Under the pieces are notes generated by a model. That model made no database searches. It was given only the letters and a program-made list of their open reading frames with translations, and was not told the DNA's origin. Shown here piece after piece: positions 49,364-61,300 of a stretch of DNA of 64,000 nt. The position numbers were made by a program, and so were the translations under genes. The stretch is from Anisakis pegreffii (lineage: Eukaryota > Nematoda > Chromadorea > Rhabditida > Anisakidae). The stretch spans positions 171,747 through 235,746 of the forward strand of contig JAPYMA010001814.1 in the NCBI GenBank assembly GCA_035041965.1, in the 5' to 3' direction. Numbering within the stretch: position 1 is the first letter of the stretch; the number at the start of each line of letters is the position of its first letter.

Positions 49364-52300
49364 TACGATTTTTTCTTCAAAAAGAACTTTTCCTATCAAC
49401 AAAACTCAAAAGAGCAATAATACGATTAAGAATAGTTGTCAAAATAGGAAAAACAGTAATGAATAATGACATTTTTGGTTGTGTGATTAAATAATCCGTC
49501 TAGCAGTATATTTGTGTTTGTATTGGTAATACGTAGGCCGACGATGATTATTCATATATTAGTTTTGACAGAGTCCGAATATTTATTTGTTTAGCATGGA
49601 TACATGCAAAATGTTAGCGAAATAAGCTTTCTGATTCTATCCTACACATCCTAAAAATTTCACTAGATAATAATTCGGTTGAATGAAGCTGTTCACATAG
49701 GTGACAGCTGTCATTCCAGCCGTGGATCCTTCATGCAATAATATCATAGAATCAAGAGACCCAGCCTGTTTGGATCTGAAATATTTGGATTTCTGGCTGA
49801 TTCGACTTCGAACATGCGTCTTTTAATAGTCCTTACCCCGTAATTTTGTCGATTCTGAGAAACTGAGTTGCGATATTCTTTCAGCACCTAAGGAGATGTG
49901 TTTTCTACTTTGCAATTACACAGCACTCATGCATCTTAGATAATAAATGTGAATCAATATTTTTGTTCAAATGGGATATGCTGAAAATAACACGTAATAT
50001 GATATCATTATGATATTATTGCGTTGACAAGTAGGAACATCTCGTCTAAAGCAATGTTTATAGCCATGAGACTAAAGTAGACTGAGAAACAGCGTTTGAA
50101 GTGAGGTCAGCGTAATGCATAACTTATGAAGCATTAACTATGAACATCAAATATGTGCTTTACGCGCTTAGTGATACGCTCAAATATTCATTGTCATATA
50201 ATGAGCATTCAACATTCGTGTAGCCTTAATAACATATTGTAATGTTCGGCGCTATTAAGTGTTGCCAATTTGCAAGTTAGGAACGAAAATACGATTGACT
50301 CTATGTCCGTTATCAAGTAGATGGTAGTGTTCAGTTTAGTGTGGGAACTGATTGAAACTGGCTCTGCGAAAAGTTTTTTTCCCCTTCACTATCATCCACT
50401 CAGCACAGGCGCAACAAAAAAACGTGTCTCAGAGAGGTCTGCGAATTTGGTGCATCAAAAATCACCGTAGAGGACCGTTCATTGCTTGTTGGGATGCCTA
50501 GAGCTATCCTTTGCCTAAGTTGCTTCTTGGATTTTTGTTTGCAGTCGAGCTGGCGGAATACTCCTCCGAGGGCACCACCCTCTGGTCGAAAGGTATCTCC
50601 ACCCACTCCCGATGGGAACTAGTTGCAACTGTAGAAAGTGCTACCAATAAAATTTATTGCGTTGAGTCAGGACTGTTTATCATTAAGCTCTTCGCTACTA
50701 TGCACACCCAATAAGTACCTTCTTTGACTACGCCCTAGCCTCTTCCAGCTACTCAGTACTCATCCGCTTCGTCCTCCCAAAAATTCCTGGTTTGCTCCAC
50801 GCCGAACTGTCCTCTGAAACCACCGAAATAGTGTAGCATGATGTGATATGACCTGAAGCAATATTATGTAGCACAATAAGATAATCGGCATCGACTGAGA
50901 CGCAACGTAATGCTGGAATGGTTCGACATAAATGTGTCATCCTACGTACAACACAATCGTGCAAAGCATTTATTTCATTTCATTGCTTTACCTTTACCTT
51001 ACATATTAACTCATAACCCCAATTTACATTAGGTGCTTGATTGTTTATTAATCGAAACTATGTTCGTTTATTATTGGAACGTATTTCAGACTGTCGATTA
51101 AATTTCTGTTATTGTTATTATTCTTATCATTATTACTGTTATTATTATCATTATTATTGCATATTGCTTGTATCACTGCGCTGCGTTCGTCAACATAAAA
51201 TGCCTGTGCTACATTACTCGAAGTCGTTGAAAGCAATTCGTTCACGTACCGAGTCGTTGTATGATAGTGCTCGTCGTAAATTCACGCTTTCACTTCGTTC
51301 GAGAAAAGGCCATCGAGTTGTTTTTGTTGATTTTCTTTTTTAAATTTATTAATTATCGGATTTTGTGATTCTGATTAGCCTTTATTCCGAAATCAGTCTT
51401 ATTCATTTTCATTTTCTATCCTTCGATGTTATTTTTCTTTATTTGTTTCGCTTCTTGACGATTTTTTTTTGGCGACCAGTCATTAATAAGATAACTTTGC
51501 GCTCGCAATGCACTTTTAGTCGTTATTTTTTTCAACGGTAGCTTTCAAAGTGGTGATGTATTCTAGTTTCATTGATGTGCATGCATTCTTAAGTGGCTTA
51601 ACTCTCATGAGGTCGGCGAATGTTGAACTTTTGATGGATAAGATAATGCAGTATTTATCGTGTGTTAAACCGAATGCGTCTTTACTGTATAGCAGATGAC
51701 TGATTTGATTACCCAAAAAATGGGTTTGGTTGCCGTATAATAACATCTTAGAAAACACTTTATTATGCTCCATCCAAATATTATTGAAAATATCAGATGA
51801 CTTTTACCTGTGTTTCGAGATTGTAATGATTCGTAAAATTGTCTTCACTTGGATGATTCCAATAAAACGCTCATTTACTTATTCCTATTCTTGTTTTAGG
51901 GTCAGATTTTTTGTAAAGTTCACCACATTTTTTGAAACCAGTTTAAAAACGTTTCTTTCCAAATCAAATACATCGTAATAACATCATAGAGTTTCTACAA
52001 TTCATTATACATGAACTGTAAGTATAATACCAAATTAATTTCATTTGAACAAAACAATCGCCATTAAAAAAGTCACTTCTTACTGCTTTTTTCCATTCGG
52101 CAATGGTGTCAATCTGTTCTTAGGTGTCATTCAGTTCAATAAATCAACTGTTCTCGTCTTTCCTACCATTTATCTTCATTTGACAACGATGCTCGTAACA
52201 AAGCATGCAACTTTTAACAAATCTCTCACCGTTTTACTGAATCACTCGAAGCTACCATAAGCAAATAATTCAGTTTCGCAAATTCCATACTTGACAGTCT

Positions 52301-54253
52301 GACAAAAATTCAGTCATCATATCATTGTTTATGATATGAATGGTAAGAACTTATTTATATTAGTGACATTAAGATAGATAATGGATAATGCTATCTAACA
52401 AAATAATAAGTATTCAAATTTCAGACTCACAACGAATACTGCATTGCGGTTGATGATTTTGAAGCGAGCCAAAGTGATCAGCTTACAGTTATGAAAGGAC
52501 AACGACTCGAAGTTGGTCTATCTGTTACTTCGCATTCGAATCTTAACGAGCATTTTCTGCCACTCGCAATTATTCTATAATTACGAACATGAAACGTTTT
52601 CGTAATAATAATGATAATAACACTTTGTTTAATTATTTTTCATTGTCTTGTTCAGTATATCAATCAGAAGCTCGAATAGAGTTGTTTGTTGTGGCTTGCT
52701 ATGGGAATAATGAAATTGCTTGCTCATCACTGAGACGTATCATTGATAATTTCATTATGCGATTGAATTAGTGGTAGTATTCTTATGAGATTCCATTAGT
52801 GAATTGCATCAGATGCAACAAGGCGCTAACCCGAAATGCACATCTGCTTAAGTAATCTGATTCAATCATCCTTGTCTTCTCCAGTTTTCCATTTAAACTG
52901 TCTTTATCATTTACAGCAAAAAAAAAACAGAAAAAAAGCATATATTGGTGCAGTAGGATATCAGTTTTTTCACTTTGCAGTCGGTGTTTGTAAATTTATA
53001 TTGTGATATCGATTTTTTCTCAAATTTTGTGAACGTTTTACTCATTTACGGATGAGCAAAGAAGAAAATGGTCGAGCATTCTTACGATTCTGAAATATTG
53101 AAACTATAAGATACAGTGATGTGCGTTCATTAAAATTCGGAACATAATTAGTGGATATAAAAATTTGATGCTTCCAAACGGTCTCGGAGGAATATGTTAT
53201 AGTTTTTGATTGATATATATTGCACATATTTATCCATATGTGTATAACTTCAAATTTCAAACATTGTTTCTCTAAGGAAGTTTTGATTGAAAAGATTGAT
53301 TAAAGCTAGTGGAAATGTATCGAGATGAACCTGAATGGGTAATGGTATCGTGCACAGAACAAGGAAGCACTGAAACTCGTCAAGGTCTTGTTCCAGCATC
53401 AATTCTTTCTTCGCTTGAACATTCAGGTATGCTTGGCTGCCTTTATTTAATCGTTTTTTTTTTTTGTTGTTTATTTGTTGACTTCATCTCCGGAGTATTT
53501 TGATAAATTTGATGCCACAGAAGCAAAATCGAGTCATGTCATGGTACATCAATTATTGTTATGTAAACTGAGTGCTTTTACTTCATATGCTTTAAGTACA
53601 TCAGTCATCTGGAACGTTTCTAGAGTGTGTTGTTTCTGAGAACGAAATATGAACTTTTTGTTGATGGAAGAAGATAGTTCATATTTCATCATTTTTACTC
53701 AGGCGATTGAATATTTCATCTATTCCCATCATCGTGCATTTTGCTTTGAACATTTTCTATAGGGAAGTTTTCATTTTCGTCTTATCGATAAGATGCTAAT
53801 AGATATCTCTAATGAGAAGCATAAAATCTAGCAATCAGATGCTCGAAGTGAAACAATACTGTAAAAGAAGTGAACTGTCTGATTTTGAGTGCCACTTTCA
53901 AAATGAGTTTATAGGTTTTTGGTCTTTCATATGGCTGCGAGCTTGTTTGTTTATTTCATCGAATCCATTTCATTATAGGTACAGAAGTTCAAATATTGTT
54001 TTAGATTAGTATTAACATTATTATTATTTCATTTTTGAGAGCAATACTGTTACAACACTGCAGCAGCACTTCATTCTGTCTATATGAAAGAAACTAATGA
54101 GCAAACAAAACAATTCAAAATTCGAGCACATTGCATTCGATTCTTATTCAATTCTTGAATCATATATTCAGTCCTCTTTAACAGTCTCTGATTTTCAGTG
54201 TTAACTTTATATAGGAGAAATGAGTAACTTACCTTTCATCCCTTATTTTCAAC

Positions 54254-54323
<70 letters not shown>

Positions 54324-57300
54324 AAACGCTTCCACTTCTCTCATTATCTCTATTGCAGTTTCAGAGAAATGAATGAATTTGTTTATTGAACTTATTTTAT
54401 CTTTTTTTAAAATCGTAACTGAAGACCTGTGACTGATAAGAATTTTATTAATAATTCTTGGAAAGAAGTGACTGTGATTGTGGTGACTCAGTTATGCTCG
54501 TTCATTGATTTATTTACTGCATGACTGTTTTCTCTTAATTCTATCCATTTGAATTCTAATGAATTATTATTTCGAAAAAGAATAAAAACAAGCTGAGCCT
54601 GAAATTCAAATATTGATTTTAAAATACTGAGTCTTCATAGGCTACGTAATGAATGATTCTCACATGAGAGAGTGCAACAAATAGGAAGAAACTGGGATGG
54701 TAGGGCACTCGTAAAGTATTCTGTTATTTGCTGTGTTGTCATCATCTTGTCAGGCTTATTATTGAGTTGTTCATTTTATTCATTTGTTTCGTTTTCTTAA
54801 ACAAGACAATATCTAATGTGTTATCGTTTTTGTCTGGAGTTATAATATTCACATCGTCAGTTCGGAAAATATTTAAGTAAAACTGCAGTCTTTTTTTTTC
54901 GTGAGTTTGATGATTAAAAAATATTTAGATAAATTGTTACTGGATTAGATAGGTATAGTAGAGCTGTTGGTTAGATAGAACGAAAAGGTGGGTAGACGGA
55001 TAAATGGATGAAAGGAAATACATTGGAGAAGATGTAAATTTTTGTTGGATGATTGCACATGTGAAATTAGTTTGAAATCACTCAACAGCTAGTATTGTGT
55101 TTGTGTTGTCTTTATTATGTGCACTTACTTCCACTCGATACAAATGTTATTTGTTGAATTTGGGTGGAACGACTGAACGATTGATGCGTAGAATATATGC
55201 TCTTCACTTTCTGGTGATGAGCTCGACGATGATTGTACGTCGTCATTACTCGATCTTATTCGTAATTTCTATTATCGCAACTATTCAAGCTAATCTTATC
55301 GGATTAATCTACTTCTAATATTGTTATCATTATTCCTCATCATTGCTCATCTATTATCCATGCAAATTTGATTATTTCTGTTCGTTTCATTGTTATCGTC
55401 GCTCCTATTTCGCTTTCATTATTATTTTCAATATTTGATATTGTTACTGTTACTTGATTCAGATTTTATTATCGGTACTGTCGGTGGTGGTGGTTAACAA
55501 TGGTGATTTTAGTATAGTAATATTGGATACGATAATTCTAGCAATATCTGTAAAATGTGCAACACACAGTAATGATGTCTATTATGCATTGCTAGTTGAA
55601 CAATATGGATGTTATTATTGAATATGTTTTGATTTACTTGTATCAACTAAACTTCACCATGCAATATCTTTATGCTTTTCTCGACTTTAAAGTGCTTGAT
55701 TTACGATGGCAGTTGAAAATGCATACTATCAGGATATTCACTTAAATTAGAAACCGTTGAGCAGTTAAGCACTTCGCAATTGTTAGGTAATTATCAATAA
55801 GTTTAATCCAAATTTCTACTCGCTTACTCATCGAGCATTACAACATCTTCACTTATAAACACATACGTAGACATTTGTAATAAATTTGTTTTTGATTATT
55901 TACCTCCGTCAAAAATTGTTTTGATTCCTTCGACTTTATTCTTCCGATCACTTTAGCTCTGTTCTGTTCACATTGATCAGAAATGTTCAGTTTTTCACAA
56001 AAACCTCAAATAACCAAAATACTCCCACTCCATTCAATTTATATTTTCAATGCGTTTCTCCTCGTCTTTTTTTATCATCTATGATATTGATTCATTTTGA
56101 AATGATCACTTGCAGTTATTTCATTTTTTCACCTACTCGACGATTCTATCTACATCAATAATATTTTCTGTTATTCATTTCATCTTCGGCATCAGCAGCT
56201 CATTGCGTTGAACAACATTTTAACTACCATTTTCTTGATCAGTGGATATATTCAATCTGCAGCTGTTGCTGTCGCTTAGTTATTACACTAGTGAAACTAT
56301 TATTAATGCTACTGAACTGATATTATTATAAATAATCCAGCTGAAAAAATCGTTAAATAAGCAAACAAATGAATGAAATGATCAAAAATGAAGCGTTCAC
56401 ATACGGTTGAAACGAACGTAAGCGGTATCACGACATCAGAACTGTGTGCTAGTGATATTCCAAATATTGATAATGACACCAACAAACGTTCCTCATCAAC
56501 ACGTAAACAAAGATGGTCTTTTGCATTCAAACGTCGCTGGTTCTCCAGTGTTGCATCATCATTGAATTTGAAGTCAGCTGAGCATAATTTATCTTCTAAA
56601 CATTCGTCAGCAACAACGCCGACAGCAACTGATAATAGTGACGTACCGTTTCTTGTGGCTCCAGTTCGGACTGTTCTTGGCACTAATCGTTTTGGTTTGT
56701 TCACAGTTCTTCATGTTTTAAAGCAGTGATCCTCGATCCCACTTGGCGGTATAGCAGACCGTCATTCTCCCCCTCTTCTTCAGCAAGCCACTTCTGACGT
56801 TCTAATACTTCTTTGCGACAAATCAGAAGGCAATTGTGAAATTTCTTCTTTCCTCAAGGAGTTGACTACCAACAATCTGTGGATTACATGAAAGGAATCA
56901 ATTACTTACGATCAAACAAGCATTTCCGATTGCGATTTCACTATCTCTACTTAGTTTCTTTATAATGGCTAAATCGTACTGTGAAGTTAACGTTTGTCCG
57001 CGTAGCTTGAGAAGTTCATCATTATGAAAACAATCGCATAGAAGTATATATCGTTTGGAATATTCGTTTCGTAGAGTTAATTCAACTATTACATGTCAAT
57101 GTTGGGCGCTCATCCAAATGGGCGTCCTAATTTACTGCGGAGTCATTTTGGAAATGTGCTCAATGTAACACTTTCGTTGAAACTACTTTTGTAATATTGT
57201 GTGATGTGTACTATTAAAAAATATTTAATATGCAAATATACGAAAGCTTCGTTTATTTATGAAAATGTTGATTTCCGTAAATGAGCGCAGTTTCGGGGTG

Positions 57301-58290
57301 GAAGAAATTCGATTCTTGCAAAGGTTTCTAATGGAATGCTTCGGACAACTTTGAAATTAGTACACGAGAGCGATATTGGATGGTGATAAAAAAGAAAGAT
57401 TGGCTATTGTTTTTTGTTGTTCACAAAAGATTTTATCTTTTCTCCAGTAGTAGTTGTTTTATTTATACTTATTTGCACATTCCACAATCAGATGCTTTTT
57501 CCTTTGAAATTTGGATTGTGAATAGTAAATTATTAGGTTGGTGCATAAGTTCTTGTGCTTTCATTCAAATTCCATTATTCCGGCGAAAGTCCACGTTTCC
57601 GGTTTCTGGAGGAGTGTCATATACCAATCGATAGCGTATTTTCTGCTCTCTGCAACCACTTTAGACGGTCTACTGCAGTTTTTTTCATTTGGATTTTCAA
57701 CGTGACGAAATGAAATGTCAAGTGGACGAAAAAACGCATTTTCTTCAAGTGCTACTTTTCGCATTCAGTCACGGCTGAACGGGCCAAACCACAAGAGAAC
57801 TGTGTGGAACGAAGTCATCATAATGCCCTCATCCGTCACACCATCAGATCATCAGAATCCGCGAAACCAGATGTCCACCCTAGGAAGACAATGAAAACCC
57901 TCGGAAACGTAGACATTCGCCGAAATAATGGAATTTGAATAAAAGCGCACGAACTTATGCACCAACCCATTACTTATGCTCTAAATATTTTTGAAATGTG
58001 AATCTTGAGCTGAAATAATGGAAATAAAATTTGTACAGTAGATGACATCTAACGCAAACAATAGTCTACAATGGTTATCCACTTTATTTTAAACAAATGT
58101 TCCATTCAAAATGTAGGTGTTCGTTGCATGAATCATAAATTCCTATCTTCTTATCTCTATTACTCTCATATTGCTGCATACTAGAACCGACATCTAAATT
58201 GTCAAGCTGTAAATGTTGTCCCATAGCTAGATATGTCACATTTTATTTGATTTCATTTTCTGATTTGTTATGCAATAATCATAAACAAAC

Positions 58291-58374
<84 letters not shown>

Positions 58375-61300
58375 CCTGTATCTCTGCATTACTCAATATT
58401 TTTCGAGAGACTTGAGACTGAGCACGAGACTGACAAGGAAAGATCACGACCCTGTCATCACCGATTTTCATAATTTTTTAATGGCGGATTGTGGTCGCTA
58501 CTCTGTGTACTAGTTTGAAACATCTGTAGTTATTCAACACATTTCAGACCAGAAAGCGAGCCAAATTAAAATTTGATTCTTCCTGTCAAAGATGTAATGA
58601 CTAGCTTTTAGAATTTTTTTAGCGCAGCATTCGTAGTCAAGTGTTTGGGAACGTTGCAGCCTTATAAGTTTGTTTACCAGTGCCATAGCTCCCCGAAATC
58701 TGATTTCCGTAGTTTCATTGATTACGCCTTTTTGGCGGTGAGAGAGGAGAGGAAAGCTGTTTTTGGGTTTTGGGACTTTAAAGTTATTTTCTATTAAGAC
58801 TATAGGAGAGGTCATTTGAATGTGGAGATTAGAAATTGCGATAATACCATATTTAAAGAGCATAACTGAATGCTGCAATGCTCGCAGGATATGTCGAATG
58901 AAGAATCGATCATTGAAGGCGATTCTTCAGTAATTCTTTTGGGCTTGATAGTTTTAAGAAGGGAAAGAAATTAATCCATCAATTCGTTATTAATTGTACT
59001 ACTGGAAAAACGAACTGAAATCAGGAGATTCCAAAATTCAAGACGATATGGGGTATCGAATTGGCAATTTTGACGAATTTGCAGTCGAAATATTTTTAAA
59101 ATCACCCATCATTTTGATGATTGAGAAAGTCTATTTTTAAAAAGTCACGATGAAACCGGGACTTTCCCTGAGTTCAGTCAGAAGCAATTAGCAAAATATG
59201 GAACTCAGCATGAATTAAGTTAAGCATTTCTTTCAGAAGTTTGGAGGCTTAATCTTTTCAGTGTGTTTCGCTGGTTAACCACATTTCTCATCTGCAACTT
59301 TAGTTTGTCTGTTTTTAGAACATAATGACAATTGTTCTGTTGTTTTGTGAATATATCGCTGAGAAACAGTTTGAAAATTTCAATTTGGTATTAGTTACGG
59401 TGTATATAACACCCATGGATGGTATTGTGCAGTTGACGGTCTTGTGACAGAATCGACTGGAATTTACAAATGATTATAATTATTTTCAGTCGTGAGCAAT
59501 AAGTGTCAATGTAGAGTCTTGTGTTGCATAGTTCGAATAAGAAGATATCCAACAATTCAAAAAATTCGTATAAGCTTACTAATTATTTGAACAAGCAATC
59601 GAATGGCCTTATGGTTCGATTTCAAAAATTTTTTCAAGTGATATGATTGATCATTTTGATCAAATTTTGAGATGATAATGAATAAGTATTTGTTTTAGAT
59701 GGCGTTTCGGCATCATGTTCAACCGATCGACCACTTGTGGATCCATTATCTCCATCCGCATCATCGCAACAGAATATCGTCAAACGAAAAAGTATCAGGT
59801 TGGTTAATCAGTCCATCGAATATCTTTATGGGATATTTTGTATTTTTTCATATTCGAAGAACAATTTGATATCCTGTGTTTTTAATATGAAATGGTAAAA
59901 AACTTTACTGATTATTCTGATTATCATTGTTATCCTTCATTAATTTAGAAAAAAGGAACATAGAATTTCATTGTCGGGTCATATTTGATTTAACACAGCA
60001 GATATTATGTATATCTACAAAGAACAGCTCACTTCGGGTTTTCCATCTATGCGTTGACTATGATATAAAGTTCGGCGGTCAGCGAGAGCCCAGTTGCTAT
60101 TAGGCGAATGTTGTGCTAATAAGCCATGATTGATTGTTACGGTTGTTAAGCAGGACCACCCAAGATTGATAAATTCTAGCATTTATTTGAGCGTTTTCGT
60201 TCGTTTGTATTTCTCATTTCATCTGTATTCTCGTATTCTTATCCCTTTCATGTTATCTTTATCTCGTCTTTGTTTTCTGTTTACTTTCACTCTAAATATT
60301 CCTACTTTATGCAGCCATCTTTCTATCGACTCTCGACCATTTGACTTATCGTCTGTCAACTGTATGTTTTTATTTACTGGTTTTTGAAATTTATTTTCAA
60401 TTCGCGAATGCTCATTGGATTAGGTATTTTCTCAACTGGGATAATTCTATATTGTCTAACATTTTTCTTGCCTTTCCAATTTTGTTATCATGGATTTATT
60501 GTCCATGTAAACAAACCGTGTGTTGTGTCAAAATCAATGAATCACCAAGCGTTCGATTTGGTACACATGCATTCATTCTATTGCACAAAACGATTCAGTA
60601 ATACTAATTCAGTAATGCCTTCATCCGTTCTGTCTATCATTGATAGTTTACAACAGTCAGTCAACCGAACAAATTCACTCACGTGGTTGATATTCATATC
60701 CGCTTATTTTTTATGTTTTTCATCATTCCATTTCGTTCATCGATTGACTGATTCATCAATCTTATCTTGTTCCGTTTTTTAAAACATCCCTGTTTTTTTT
60801 TTCATTTTTCCAATCAGCATTGCATTATCTCTCCAATATAAACTCTACAGCGTATCTTTTTAACTTCCACAAATATTCCATCGCTTCACTTATCTCTCAC
60901 TCATCATTTATATCATTTCATATTCAACCAGAATTGTGGACATTTGCAAGTTATTTTAATTTCCGTTTTATAATCTTCGTTATTCTGTGTCATTAAATCT
61001 AATTTTCTTTTCTTTTATTTCATTCCCGTTTTATTCTCCTGGTATCCTGGCTCAACTTCTAGTATGAGTTCATATTTCCACAGTTTCTCAATCGAAATGT
61101 CCCTCTACATTCTCCTCTGATATCAATAGTCGACCGTAAAAAGCATAAATACAAACTGATTTGTTGAATTCGCCACTGAAAACGGATTTAATTCTTGAGT
61201 CATCTCTACTGATCGTCTGATAACAAAAAATGGTTTGTCAAATGTTTTCGATCCGCAAGACGGTGACGATGCGATGACTAATAAAAACAATAGTAAAGAA

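Noticed and set aside
49226..49420. Ile/Tyr alternating frame
   Set aside because: Translation of a pure TA array.
56309..56704. 131-codon minus-strand frame opposite the alternative UNC-73 exon
   Set aside because: It mirrors a plus-strand exon with good phase and composition; its own tail is hydrophobic but there is no start, splice or family support.
60130..60782. Three overlapping hydrophobic frames of 85-132 codons
   Set aside because: They overlap in different phases, are Phe/Ser/Leu-rich as expected from a pyrimidine-rich intron, and have no splice or domain support.
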